Shown here in pieces: positions 17,300-26,643 of a stretch of DNA of 64,000 bases (position 1 is the first letter of the stretch; every line of letters begins with the position of its first letter). The notes beneath the pieces were generated by a model that worked only from the letters and a program-made list of their open reading frames with translations, ran no database searches and was not told the DNA's origin. This DNA is from Bradyrhizobium sp. NDS-1 (GTDB taxonomy: Bacteria > Pseudomonadota > Alphaproteobacteria > Rhizobiales > Xanthobacteraceae). The translations under genes and the position numbers were made by a program. The stretch spans positions 5,689,501 through 5,753,500 of the forward strand of contig NZ_CP136628.1 in the NCBI RefSeq assembly GCF_032918005.1. The letters are read 5' to 3'.

Positions 17300-18028
17300 A
17301 TGATGCCCGAAACTTTTCGCGACAACGAGGAACGCGGTCGGTTCGAGCTCGACGTCGACGGGACGATCGGCTTCGTCACCTACCGCAAGACCGAGGGCGC
17401 GATCACGCTGGTGCACACCGAGGTGCCGCCGGAGCTCGGCGGCCGCGGCATCGGCTCGAAGCTCGGCCGCGCCACGCTGGATGCGGTACGGGCGCAGGGG
17501 CGCAAACTCTCCGTCGAGTGCGACTTCATCCACAACTTCATGCGCAAGAATCCCGGCTATAACGATCTCTTGACGGATGAGAGGGATGCGCAGGCCGAGC
17601 CTGAGGCGAGCTATCGCGCCGGTTGCTTCTGCGGAGCGGTCGAGGTCGAAGTGAGCGGCAAGCCGATGTTTGCGGGATATTGCCATTGTGCCGACTGCCA
17701 GGCCTGGTCGGCGGCGCCGATCAATGCTTTCAGCCTTTGGAAGTCGGACGGTGTGCGCATCACCAAGGGCGAGGCAGAGCTCGGGACATTCAACAAGACC
17801 GAGCATTCCTATCGAAAGTTCTGCAGGCGCTGCGGCGGCCACGTCATGACCGAGCATCCGCGGATGCGGCTGACCGACGTGTACGCCAATCTGCTAAAGG
17901 GGTACCAGCACCAGCCGACGCTACATGCGAACTACGCGAGCAAGATGGTCTCGGTCAGAGACGGCCTGCCGAAATATGCTGACTTGCCGGCGGATCTCGG
18001 CGGCTCTGGCGAGATGCTGCCGGATTGA
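17300..18028 (+). CDS. GNAT (YjdJ-type) - GFA domain fusion protein
   Basis: A 242-residue two-domain protein. Residues 1-92 form a small YjdJ/COG2388-type N-acetyltransferase with the acetyl-CoA loop LGGRGIGSKLG (about 46-56) and CDFIHNFMRKNPGY. Residues about 104-235 form a glutathione-dependent formaldehyde-activating (GFA/CENP-V) zinc domain with Cys109, Cys111, Cys128, Cys130, Cys133, Cys175 and Cys178 in the usual spacing. Each domain is normally a separate protein. The frame is continuous with even codon use, so the fusion looks real. The substrates of both domains are unknown. It follows the flavin reductase-like gene by 18 nt and is probably co-transcribed. Confidence 0.88.
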   Translation: MMPETFRDNEERGRFELDVDGTIGFVTYRKTEGAITLVHTEVPPELGGRGIGSKLGRATLDAVRAQGRKLSVECDFIHNFMRKNPGYNDLLTDERDAQAEPEASYRAGCFCGAVEVEVSGKPMFAGYCHCADCQAWSAAPINAFSLWKSDGVRITKGEAELGTFNKTEHSYRKFCRRCGGHVMTEHPRMRLTDVYANLLKGYQHQPTLHANYASKMVSVRDGLPKYADLPADLGGSGEMLPD

Positions 18029-18030
18029 TC

Positions 18031-18110
18031 GTAGGACGGATGAGCGAAGCGCAATCCGCCGAGCAATCTCCAAGGGATGGCGGATTACGCCTTCGGCTCA
18101 TCCGCCCTAC
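18031..18110. repeat. Palindromic intergenic repeat, GTAGGACGGAT type
   Basis: GTAGGACGGATGAGCGAAGC at the left pairs with a CTTCGGCTCATCCGCCCTAC arm ending at 18110; CAATCCGCC pairs with GGCGGATT inside. It lies between the convergent GNAT-GFA and GST genes and could terminate both. Confidence 0.85.
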
Positions 18111-18114
18111 GCCT

Positions 18115-18990
18115 CTACGTCGCGGGCGCGATCTTGTCCTGGGTCTTGGTCTCGAAATCGGACGCGTCATGCCGCTCGTGGAGCTGGCTGGCGGGATCGC
18201 CAGAGACGCGGTTGACCATGCGGCCGCGTTTCACGGCGGGGCGCTGCGCGATCTGGTCGGTCCAGCGCTGTACGTTCTTGTAGTCCTGCACCGAGAGGAA
18301 TTCGCCGGCGCCATAGACCAGCCCCTTGGCAAGCGCGCCGTACCACGGCCACACCGCCATGTCGGCGATCGTATACTCCTTGCCTGCGAGATATTCGTTG
18401 TCCGCGAGGCGCCGGTCGAGCACGTCGAGTTGGCGCTTGGTCTCCATCGCGAAGCGATCGATGGCGTATTCGATCTTGGTCGGCGCGTAGGCGTAGAAAT
18501 GGCCGAAGCCGCCGCCGAGATAGGGCGCGCTGCCCATTTGCCAGAACAGCCAGGACATCGCCTCGGTGCGGGTCTTGACGTCCTCCGGCAGGAAGGCGCC
18601 GAATTTCTCGGCGAGGTAGAACAGGATCGAGCCGGACTCGAACACCCGGATCGGCTCCGGACCGGAGCGATCCATCAGCGCTGGAATCTTCGAGTTCGGG
18701 TTGATGTCGACGAAGCCGCTGCCGAACTGATCGCCGTTGCCGATCTTGATCAGCCAGGCGTCGTATTCGGCACCCTTGTGGCCGAGCGCCAGAAGCTCTT
18801 CCAGCATCACCGTGACCTTCACCCCGTTCGGCGTCGCCAGCGAATAGAGCTGGAGGGGATGCTTGCCGACCGGCAGTTCCTTGTCGTGGGTCGGGCCGGC
18901 GATGGGGCGGTTGATGCTGGCGAACTGCCCGCCATTCTCCTTGTTCCAGGTCCAGACCTTGGGCGGCACATAGGCGGGGGTGTCGGTCAT
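18115..18990 (-). CDS. yghU: Glutathione-dependent disulfide-bond oxidoreductase, YghU-type GST
   Basis: A 291-residue GST-fold protein of the YghU/YfcG group. It has the extended N-terminus (YVPPKVWTWNKENGG...FASINRPIAG), a thioredoxin-like domain with YSLATPNGVKVTVMLEE, the cis-Pro motif NPNSKIPAL, ESGSILFYLAEKFG, and an all-helical C-terminal domain with YTIADMAVWPWYG. YghU binds two glutathiones and reduces disulfides and organic peroxides. The ATG at 18990 starts the conserved extended N-terminus. It is monocistronic and divergent from the nitronate monooxygenase gene across 280 bp in which no gene is seen. Confidence 0.92.
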   Translation of the reverse strand: MTDTPAYVPPKVWTWNKENGGQFASINRPIAGPTHDKELPVGKHPLQLYSLATPNGVKVTVMLEELLALGHKGAEYDAWLIKIGNGDQFGSGFVDINPNSKIPALMDRSGPEPIRVFESGSILFYLAEKFGAFLPEDVKTRTEAMSWLFWQMGSAPYLGGGFGHFYAYAPTKIEYAIDRFAMETKRQLDVLDRRLADNEYLAGKEYTIADMAVWPWYGALAKGLVYGAGEFLSVQDYKNVQRWTDQIAQRPAVKRGRMVNRVSGDPASQLHERHDASDFETKTQDKIAPAT

Positions 18991-19270
18991 GCGAGGGCTC
19001 CGGCGGAAAGATGCGCTTGCATTAATTAGCCCGGGAATGGCCAATGACAAGGGCACCGCAACGCATTGCCGGGCGAGGCTGCTTCACGTTTTGTCATGGC
19101 ACCCCTTCCCCGCTGTCAATCCGGGGCGCCTGCAAGACGGCGCGGCCTGCGGATGGAGCCGACGCCTACACACAAGATGCCTCGCCGAATCCGGCATGTC
19201 ATCGATCGGGTCGCGTCAGCTTGCTTCGCGACGAAAGCAGCGAGAACGCGCAGGCCGCCGGGAGGGAGCT

Positions 19271-20404
19271 ATGAAATCGCCGATCTGCGACATGCTGGGC
19301 ATCGAGTTCCCGCTACTGGCTTTCAGCCATTGCCGCGACGTCGTCGCCGCCGTCAGCCGGGCCGGCGGCTTCGGCGTGCTGGGTGCCACGGTGCACACAC
19401 CTGATACGCTCGAACGCGAGCTGAAATGGATCGACGATCACGTCGACGGCAAGCCCTACGGCATCGACGTGCTGATTCCCGAGAACATCTCGACCGCGGG
19501 CGAGAAGGACGTCACCTGGAAGAGCCTCGAAGCGCGCGTGCCGCAGGAGCACCGCAGCTACACGCGCGATCTCCTGAGGAAGTACGACATCGAGCTGACC
19601 ACGACTGAAGTGGACGCCAACCAGCCGCAGCCCTTCGACGGGAAGACGGCGCTCGAGCTGCTCGAGGTCGCGTTCAATCATCCGATCCGACTGATCGCCA
19701 ATGCGCTCGGCGTGCCGCCGAAGGCAATGATCGAGATGGGCAAGAAAAACGGTGTGCCGGTCGCAGCGCTCGTCGGCGCCAAGGAGCACGCGCTGCGCCA
19801 GGTCGCGGCCGGTGTCGACATCCTCGTGGTGCAGGGCACCGAGGCCGGCGGCCATTGCGGCGAGGTCTCGACCATGGTGCTGGTGCCCGAGGTGATCAAG
19901 GCGATCAAGAACATCCGCGACGTGCCGGTGCTGGCGGCCGGCGGCATCATGACCGGTCGTCAGATGGCGGCCTGCATGGCGATGGGCGCGGCCGGCGCCT
20001 GGACCGGCTCGGTGTGGCTTGCGACGGTGGAGGCCGAGACCACCGAGATCTTTCGCGAGAAGATGATCGCGGCGTCCTCGCGCGACGCCGTGCGATCGAA
20101 GGGGCGCACGGGGAAGCCGGCGCGGCAGCTTCGCTCGGTCTGGACCGATGCCTGGGATCGCGCGCCGGACAGCCCGGGCGCGCTGCCGATGCCGCTGCAG
20201 AGCATCATCAGCCGCGATGCCTTCAACTCGATCGACCGGGCTGCCGCGAGCGGCAACGCGAGCGCGCGCGATCTCGTCAGCTATTTCGTCGGCCAGGGCG
20301 TCGGCCTGATCGACAGCGTGAAGTCCGCCGGCGCCGTGGTGCAGGAGTTCAAGGAAGATTTCGCCGAAGCCATCGAGCACATGAATGCGCTGGTGGCGGA
20401 GTGA
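19271..20404 (+). CDS. Nitronate monooxygenase family protein
   Basis: A 377-residue FMN-dependent TIM barrel of the NMO/2-nitropropane dioxygenase family. It starts with the N-terminal MLGIEFPLLAFSHCRDVVAAVSRAGGFGVLGA segment and carries the FMN-phosphate and catalytic-His stretch VVQGTEAGGHCGEVSTM, then VLAAGGIMTGRQMAACMAMGAAGAW. Family members oxidise alkyl nitronates, while others in this broad group have unknown flavin-dependent roles. GGAGGGAG at 19261-19268 fixes the ATG at 19271. It is followed after 47 nt by a thiolase-like gene and is likely co-transcribed with it; this pairing is common near acyl-CoA genes. Confidence 0.88.
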   Translation: MKSPICDMLGIEFPLLAFSHCRDVVAAVSRAGGFGVLGATVHTPDTLERELKWIDDHVDGKPYGIDVLIPENISTAGEKDVTWKSLEARVPQEHRSYTRDLLRKYDIELTTTEVDANQPQPFDGKTALELLEVAFNHPIRLIANALGVPPKAMIEMGKKNGVPVAALVGAKEHALRQVAAGVDILVVQGTEAGGHCGEVSTMVLVPEVIKAIKNIRDVPVLAAGGIMTGRQMAACMAMGAAGAWTGSVWLATVEAETTEIFREKMIAASSRDAVRSKGRTGKPARQLRSVWTDAWDRAPDSPGALPMPLQSIISRDAFNSIDRAAASGNASARDLVSYFVGQGVGLIDSVKSAGAVVQEFKEDFAEAIEHMNALVAE

Positions 20405-20451
20405 GTCGCGGCCAGCGTGCTCGAAATCTGAAAACGTGAAGCAAAGAAGAA

Positions 20452-21960
20452 ATGACCAATACCCAAGAAGACCGCATCCCCGTCATCGTCGGCGTCGGCG
20501 AGATCGTCGACCGTCCGAAGGAGATCACCGAGGGCCTCGAGCCGCTCGATCTGCTCGAACAGGCGCTGCGGCGCGCCGAGGCTGACGCCGGCGCAAAACT
20601 GCTCTGCCAGGTGCAATCGCTCGACGTCGTCAACTTCCTGAGTTGGCGCTATCGCGATCCGGAGCAGCTGCTGGCGCAGCGGCTCGGCATCTCGCCCGCA
20701 CATTGCTATTACGGCCCCGTCGGCGGCGAGAGTCCAATCCGCTACATCCACGAAGCAGCCAAGCGCATTGCGCGCGGCGAATGCACCGTGGCCGCAGTCT
20801 GTGGCGCCGAGGCGCAGTCGACCGCGACCAAGGCGGAGCGTGCGGGCGTCAAGCTGCCATGGACCCCATTCGCCCATGACGTCGAGGAGCCCAAGCGCGG
20901 GGCGGCGTTTCAGAAGCCGCTGGCGGTGAAGCTCGGCGTGTTTCGCCCCGTCACCGTCTATCCCTTCTATGAGGCCGCCTCCTCCGCCCATTGGGGCCAG
21001 ACGCCGCGCGAGGCGATGACCGAATCCGGCACGCTGTGGTCACGCTATTCGGTGGCCGCCGCGCAAAATCCCAATGCCTGGCTGAAGCGGCGCTATGCGC
21101 CTGAAGAGATCACGACGCCGACCGCGGACAATCGTTTGATCGCCTGGCCCTACAACAAGCTGATGGTCGCCAACCCCAGCGTCAACATGGGCGGCGCGCT
21201 GCTGCTCACCAGCCTCGCCAAGGCGCGTGCGGCGGGCATTGCGGAGGACAAATTAGTCTATCCGCTCGGTGGTGCCTCGGCTGAGGAGCCGCGCGACTAT
21301 CTCTTGCGCGACCAGTTCTACGAAAGCCATCCGCAGAATGCGGTTCTGAAGTCCGTGATGGATCTCGCCGGCGGCGACGGCAAGAGGTTCGACGCGATCG
21401 AGCTCTACAGCTGCTTCCCCTGTGTGCCCAAGATGGCGCGGCGGACGCTCGGGCTTGGCGCCGACGTGCAGCCGACGGTGACGGGCGGCCTCACCTTTTT
21501 CGGCGCGCCGCTCAACACCTACATGACGCATGCCGCCTGCGCGATGGTGCGGCGTGTGCGCGACGGCGCCAGACTCGGCCTGCTCTACGGCCAGGGCGGC
21601 TTCGTCACCAAGCATCACGCGCTTGTGCTGTCGAAGACGGCGTCGCGTGAAGCGCTGGCGCAGGAGACCAGCGTGCAAGGCGAGGCGGACCGCAACAAGC
21701 GCGCGGTGCCGGAGTTCGTCGCGGAGGCTTCGGGCAGAGGCAAGGTCGAGAGTTTCACGGTGCTCTATGGCCGTGGTGGCGATGCCGAGCACGGCGTGGC
21801 GATGCTGCGGACAGAAGACGACCGACGCACGCTCGCGCGGATCCCGGCGAGCGATGGCGCGACGCTGGCGCATCTGCTGAATATGGATCGGACGCCGGTG
21901 GGGTCGACAGGAGAAATCGCAATGGCGGCGGATGGCGTGCCCGAGTGGCGGATGGCGTAG
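20452..21960 (+). CDS. Thiolase-like acetyl-CoA acetyltransferase family protein
   Basis: A 502-residue protein of the thiolase-like group often annotated as acetyl-CoA acetyltransferase. It opens with IPVIVGVGEIVDRP, contains a VAAVCGAEAQST segment at the position of the thiolase nucleophile loop, DAIELYSCFPCVPKMA (conserved in this subgroup) and a C-terminal domain of about 120 residues beyond the thiolase fold. The classical thiolase C-terminal CxG motif is not obvious, so true thiolase activity is doubtful. The subgroup overlaps sterol-carrier and lipid-transfer thiolases. It is probably in an operon with the nitronate monooxygenase-like gene. Confidence 0.82.
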   Translation: MTNTQEDRIPVIVGVGEIVDRPKEITEGLEPLDLLEQALRRAEADAGAKLLCQVQSLDVVNFLSWRYRDPEQLLAQRLGISPAHCYYGPVGGESPIRYIHEAAKRIARGECTVAAVCGAEAQSTATKAERAGVKLPWTPFAHDVEEPKRGAAFQKPLAVKLGVFRPVTVYPFYEAASSAHWGQTPREAMTESGTLWSRYSVAAAQNPNAWLKRRYAPEEITTPTADNRLIAWPYNKLMVANPSVNMGGALLLTSLAKARAAGIAEDKLVYPLGGASAEEPRDYLLRDQFYESHPQNAVLKSVMDLAGGDGKRFDAIELYSCFPCVPKMARRTLGLGADVQPTVTGGLTFFGAPLNTYMTHAACAMVRRVRDGARLGLLYGQGGFVTKHHALVLSKTASREALAQETSVQGEADRNKRAVPEFVAEASGRGKVESFTVLYGRGGDAEHGVAMLRTEDDRRTLARIPASDGATLAHLLNMDRTPVGSTGEIAMAADGVPEWRMA

Positions 21961-21966
21961 CTCGCG

Positions 21967-22105
21967 CTCGTGTCCCGGACGCGGTGCGGCGCGAAGTGCC
22001 GCTCCGCAGCGCCGGGACCCAGAAGGCCGCATTGAACTCTGTGAAACAAACCGGGCCCCGGCTCTGCAGCGCATCACTTCGTGCTGCGCTGCGTCCGGGG
22101 CACGA
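21967..22105. repeat. Palindromic intergenic repeat, CTCGTGTCCCGGAC type
   Basis: CTCGTGTCCCGGAC at the left pairs with a GTCCGGGGCACGAG arm at 22092-22105. Inner segments GGCGCGAAGTGCCGC, GCCGGGACCC and GGGCCCCGGC also pair. Bases 22053-22071 are identical to 14-32. It lies between convergent genes. Confidence 0.85.
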
Positions 22106-22111
22106 GACCCC

Positions 22112-23308
22112 TCACCCCTTCGTCGGCTGCTTCTCCGACGCGGTCGCTGGCTTGGCCTTGGCGCCAACCACGCGCACTGCGTCCCCGTTGGAGAGGCCGT
22201 CCGGCGGCGCTGTGATGACGCGATCGTCCGCGGCGATGCCCGAGGCCAGCTCGATCTCGCGGCCGAGATCGCGGGCGATCGTCACGGGCTTGAACAGCAC
22301 TCTGTCGTCCGGGCCGACGGTTGCGACACGCAGGCCGTTGCTGTTGAAGATCAGCGCGCTAGCGGGGATGCTGAGCGGCGCAGAGTCGCGCTGGAGATTC
22401 AACTTCACGCTGGCATAGCCGCCGGGCATCAGCTCGCCTGACGAATTGTCGAGCCCGAGCTGCATGCGCGTGGTGCCGGAGGCGACGTCGACGGCCTGCG
22501 AGGAAGCTTCCACGGTCGCCTGAAAGGTCCGGTTCGGGTATTCGGGCAACGTGATGGTGGCCTTGGCGCCGATCTTGATCGCCGGGACATAGTTCTGGGG
22601 AACATTAACGTAGACGCGCAGCTTGGTGATATCGGAGATCACGAACATCGCCGGGCCCGAGCCGCCACCAGCATTGATCAGCGCGCCGACGTCGGTATCG
22701 CGCGCGGTCACGACGCCATCGAATGGTGCGGTGATCTTCTTGTAGCCGGCCAGTGCTTCCAGCCGCTCGACATTGGCCTTGCCCGAATTCACAGCAGCGT
22801 TCTTGTTGGAAAGATCGGCGGTGCGCTCGTCGATCTCCTGCGCCGAGACGAAGTTCGAGGCGACGAGCGTCTTACGCCGGTTCAGCGTCGCTTCCGACAG
22901 CCGGGCGCTGGCCTGCTGGCTGGCGAGGTCGGCGCGGGCCTGCAAGAGTTGCTGATCGAGGTCCGGCGCCTCGATCTCGGCGATCACCTGCCCTGCCTTG
23001 ACGCGGGCGCCGATGTCTGCGTTCCAGCTCTTCAGGTAACCCGACACGCGCGCGAAGATCGGGGCGCGATAATAGGCCTCCAGCCGGCCCGGCAGATCGA
23101 GGGTGGCGTGGAGCGCCTTGGCGTTGGGCTGGGTTACCGCGACGCTGGGAATGGCCTGATCGTCGGTCCATTCCTTCAGCTTGGTGCCCTGCTCCTCGCG
23201 GGCGCGGATGCCGGTGCCGACCACAAGGCCTGCCGCAATCAGCGCCACCACGCCGAAGATGCCCAGTTTCCGGTGCGACACCGGGGAGCGGGGTTCAGTG
23301 GGCGACAT
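22112..23308 (-). CDS. RND efflux periplasmic adaptor (membrane fusion protein)
   Basis: A 398-residue HlyD/AcrA-type adaptor. It has an N-terminal transmembrane anchor at about residues 16-34, a biotinyl-lipoyl half motif (IFARVSGYLKSWNADIGARVKAGQVIAEIEAPDLDQ), an alpha-hairpin coiled coil (about 110-185), the second lipoyl half (KKITAPFDGVVTARDTDVGALI) and beta-barrel domains ending in an ITAPPDGLSNGDAV stretch. It bridges the RND pump in the inner membrane to an outer-membrane channel. The start overlaps the end of the RND gene by 14 nt on the same strand, although it is translated after the pump. No outer-membrane factor is encoded next to it. Confidence 0.93.
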   Translation of the reverse strand: MSPTEPRSPVSHRKLGIFGVVALIAAGLVVGTGIRAREEQGTKLKEWTDDQAIPSVAVTQPNAKALHATLDLPGRLEAYYRAPIFARVSGYLKSWNADIGARVKAGQVIAEIEAPDLDQQLLQARADLASQQASARLSEATLNRRKTLVASNFVSAQEIDERTADLSNKNAAVNSGKANVERLEALAGYKKITAPFDGVVTARDTDVGALINAGGGSGPAMFVISDITKLRVYVNVPQNYVPAIKIGAKATITLPEYPNRTFQATVEASSQAVDVASGTTRMQLGLDNSSGELMPGGYASVKLNLQRDSAPLSIPASALIFNSNGLRVATVGPDDRVLFKPVTIARDLGREIELASGIAADDRVITAPPDGLSNGDAVRVVGAKAKPATASEKQPTKG

Positions 23309-26300
23309 GCGCGGTCTCCGATGGGGCGGCGGCTTTGGCGCCTTGTTTCTTGTGTACCATGCTGAACACCACGGGAACGAACATCAGCGTGGCGAAGGTT
23401 GCAAAGATCAGGCCGCCGATCACGGCGCGGCCGAGCGGCGCATTCTGCTCGCCGCCCTCGCCGAGCCCCAGGGCCATCGGCGCCATGCCGATGATCATGG
23501 CGAGCGCGGTCATCAACACGGGACGGAACCGGACGAAGCCGGCTTCGAGCGCGGCCGCGATGGGATCGCCGAGTTCCTCGTATCGCTCGCGGGCGAAGGA
23601 GATCACGAGCACGCTGTTTGCGGTGGCAACGCCCATGCACATGATGGCGCCAGTGAGCGCGGGTACTGACAGCGTCGTCTCAGTCATGAACAGCATCCAG
23701 ACGATGCCGGCGAGCGCGGCCGGCAAAGCGGTGATGATCACGAACGGATCGGACCAGGACTGGAAGTTCACAACGATCAGGAAGTAGATCAGCACGACGG
23801 CACCCAGCAGGCCGAACAGCAGGCCGGTGAAGGCACTGTTCATGGTCTGCACTTGGCCGAGCAGCACCACGGAAGACCCCTTCGGCACCTCCTTGGCGGT
23901 GTTGGCTATCAGCTGACGGATGTCGGCGGCGACAGCGCCGAGATCGCGGCCTGTGGTCGTGGCAAAAATCTGCACCATCGACTGGATGTCGTATTGCGAC
24001 ACCACCGCGCTCGAGGTCGAGCGCTTGATCTCGGCGATGCCGCCGAGGATTGGCGACTGCGAATTGCCGGCCGCGGTGATCGGCAGCGTCTGCAGCGCGC
24101 TGAGCGAATCGATATGGTATTGCGGTGTCTGCATCACGATCGAGTAGGACACGCCGTTATCAGGGTTGAGGTAGTAGGTCGGCGCCACCTGCGAGGATCC
24201 GGCGAGATTGACCACGAGGCTGTTGGTGACGTCGCGCTCGGTCAGGCCGACATATTGCGCGCGGGTACGGTCGACGTCGATGTTGAAGGTCGGGTTGTTC
24301 GGCGATTGCTGGATACGCGCATCGGCAACGCCGGGAATCTTGCGGACCTTCGCCAGCAGGCTGTTGGCGTAGGCGAAGTTGGCGCTGAGATTGGCGCCGC
24401 GGATTTGCAGGTCGATCGGCGCCGGCGCGCCGAAGTTCAGGATCTGGCTGACGATGTCGGCCGGCAGGAACGCGAAGCTGACCCCGGGAAACAGGCGCGG
24501 CAGCTGCTCACGGAGCACCCTGACGTGCTCCTCTGTCGGCTTGTGGCCCTCCTTCAGCTTGATCTGGATGTCGCCGTCCTGCGGGCCGATCACGCCGGTA
24601 TTGTTGTAGGTCATGTTGATGCCGGAGATCGGCATGCCGATATTGTCGGTCATGGTTTCGATCTCACCCGGGATCAGCTTGCGCACCGCCTTCTGGATGT
24701 CCGCGAGCTGGTTGGCGGTCTCCTCGACGCGGGTGCCTACTTGCGTGCGGACATGCATCAGGATGTTGCCGGCATCGACCGCCGGAAAGAAATTGCGCCC
24801 GAGAAACGGCACCAGCGCGAAGGACGCGCCGACGACGCAGAGGAAGCCGATCACGAACACCGCGCGATGCGCCAGCGCAAGTCCGAGGAAGTTATGGTAG
24901 CCGCCGCGGATACGCTCGAACCGCGCCTCGAAGCCGCGCTGAAACCAGACGAAGGGATTGCGCGATTTCGGCGGCCCGCCTTCGTGATGGACGTGCGCCT
25001 TGAGCAGATAGTTCGCCATGGTCGGCACCAGCGTGCGCGACAGGATGAACGACCAGATCATCGCGAACATCACGGCTTCCGCCATCGGCACGAACAGGAA
25101 GCGCGCGACGCCGGTCAGGAAGAACATCGGCACGAACACGATGCAGATGCAGAGCAGCGACACGAAGGCCGGCGTCACGATCTGGTTGGCTCCGTCGAGA
25201 ATCGATTGCTCGACCGGCTTGCCCTGCTCCAGATGGTAGTTGATGTTCTCGATCGTCACCGTGGCGTCGTCGACGAGGATGCCGACCGCGAGCGCAAGCC
25301 CGCCGAGCGTCATGATGTTCAGCGTCTCGCCGATCGCCGACAGCATGATGATGGCGCCCAGCACCGACAGCGGGATCGACACCGCGATGATGATGGTCGA
25401 GCGCCAGCTGCCGAGGAACAGCAGGATCATGACACTGGTGAGCAGCGCCGCGATCACGCCTTCGAAGGCGACACCCTGGATTGCGCCGCGGACGAACACC
25501 GACTGGTCGCCGATGAAGCCGATCTTCAGCGCGTCAGGCATCTGATCCTTGACGTCGATGACCTTCTGCTTGATGCCGGCGATGATGTCGAGCGTCGAGG
25601 TCGCGCCCGCTTTCAGCACCATCATCAGCACCGAGCGGTTGCCGTCGACGTGGACAATGTTGGTCTGCGGCGGATTGCCGTCGCGGACGGTCGCGACGTC
25701 GCGCACATAGACCATGGCGCCATTGAAGGTCTTGATCGGCAGATCGCCGAGCTCGTCGATCCGGAGCGGCGAGTTATTGAGCTGGATGTTGTACTCGAAC
25801 TGACCGATCTTCTGGGTGCCGACCGGTGTGATCAGGTTCTGGGCGGCCAGCGCATTGGCGACGTCCTGGCCCGAGAGGCCGCGGGCCTGGAGCGCAGTGG
25901 GATCGAGGTCGATCTGGACCTGACGCTGCTTGCCACCGAAGGGGTACGGGATCGCCGCACCGGGCACGGTGACCAGGGGCGTGCGCAGCTGGTTGATGCC
26001 GATATCGGCGAGATTCTGTTCGGTGAGCCCCTCGCCTGACAGCGCGACTTGAATGATGGGCACGGTGGAAGCCGAATAGTTCAGGATCAAGGGCGGCGTC
26101 GCACCCGGCGGCATCTGCTTCAGCAGCGTCTGCGAGATCGCAGTGACCTGGGCGTTGGCGGTGCGGATGTCGACGTTCGGCTGAAAGAAGATCTTGATGA
26201 TGCCAAAGCCGTTGTACGAATTGGCTGCAATGTGCTCGATGTCGTTGACCGTCGTCGTCAGAGCACGCTGGAACGGCGTCGTGATGCGGCCGGACATCTG

Positions 26301-26474
26301 GTCGGGCGGGAGGCCGGTGTACTGCCAGACCACGCCGATCACGGGAATGCGAATGTCCGGGAAGATGTCGGTCGGCGTCCGCAGCGCCGCGAGCGGTCCG
26401 ATGATCAGCAGCAGAAGCGCGAGCACGACGAAAGTATAGGGCCGGCTCAGGGCGATACGGACCAGTGCAATCAT
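23295..26474 (-). CDS. RND efflux transporter permease (AcrB/MdtB-like)
   Basis: A 1059-residue inner-membrane proton antiporter. It shows TM1 (about 10-30), a large periplasmic loop, the TM2-6 block with the proton-relay acidic pair in LAVGILVDDATVTIENI, the second periplasmic loop, and the second TM block with VVFSMV near the C-terminus. Length and twofold layout are complete. It exports small organic compounds with the adaptor at 22112-23308. Substrate is unknown; the carboxyl end is 14 nt inside the adaptor start. The pump is the first gene of the pair, with 169 bp before the chemoreceptor gene in which I see no gene. Confidence 0.93.
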   Translation of the reverse strand: MIALVRIALSRPYTFVVLALLLLIIGPLAALRTPTDIFPDIRIPVIGVVWQYTGLPPDQMSGRITTPFQRALTTTVNDIEHIAANSYNGFGIIKIFFQPNVDIRTANAQVTAISQTLLKQMPPGATPPLILNYSASTVPIIQVALSGEGLTEQNLADIGINQLRTPLVTVPGAAIPYPFGGKQRQVQIDLDPTALQARGLSGQDVANALAAQNLITPVGTQKIGQFEYNIQLNNSPLRIDELGDLPIKTFNGAMVYVRDVATVRDGNPPQTNIVHVDGNRSVLMMVLKAGATSTLDIIAGIKQKVIDVKDQMPDALKIGFIGDQSVFVRGAIQGVAFEGVIAALLTSVMILLFLGSWRSTIIIAVSIPLSVLGAIIMLSAIGETLNIMTLGGLALAVGILVDDATVTIENINYHLEQGKPVEQSILDGANQIVTPAFVSLLCICIVFVPMFFLTGVARFLFVPMAEAVMFAMIWSFILSRTLVPTMANYLLKAHVHHEGGPPKSRNPFVWFQRGFEARFERIRGGYHNFLGLALAHRAVFVIGFLCVVGASFALVPFLGRNFFPAVDAGNILMHVRTQVGTRVEETANQLADIQKAVRKLIPGEIETMTDNIGMPISGINMTYNNTGVIGPQDGDIQIKLKEGHKPTEEHVRVLREQLPRLFPGVSFAFLPADIVSQILNFGAPAPIDLQIRGANLSANFAYANSLLAKVRKIPGVADARIQQSPNNPTFNIDVDRTRAQYVGLTERDVTNSLVVNLAGSSQVAPTYYLNPDNGVSYSIVMQTPQYHIDSLSALQTLPITAAGNSQSPILGGIAEIKRSTSSAVVSQYDIQSMVQIFATTTGRDLGAVAADIRQLIANTAKEVPKGSSVVLLGQVQTMNSAFTGLLFGLLGAVVLIYFLIVVNFQSWSDPFVIITALPAALAGIVWMLFMTETTLSVPALTGAIMCMGVATANSVLVISFARERYEELGDPIAAALEAGFVRFRPVLMTALAMIIGMAPMALGLGEGGEQNAPLGRAVIGGLIFATFATLMFVPVVFSMVHKKQGAKAAAPSETAHVAH

Positions 26475-26643
26475 GCGCCAGGCAATTCCAGGTCAAACGA
26501 GAATGTGGAATCCGCCCCCCGGGCGATCCCCGTTCCCCTTTACCTGAGCACCACCGGAAACGCTAACCTCCGGCAGACTTTCCGCCTTCACTTCCTTGCT
26601 ACCGCACTGCGAAATCTACATCGCAGCCATGCGGCCGCATGCC

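Noticed and set aside
23853..26039. A 728-residue open frame on the plus strand
   Set aside because: It is antisense to the RND permease, rich in His, Arg and Asp as expected for the reverse reading of GC-rich coding DNA, and has no domain.
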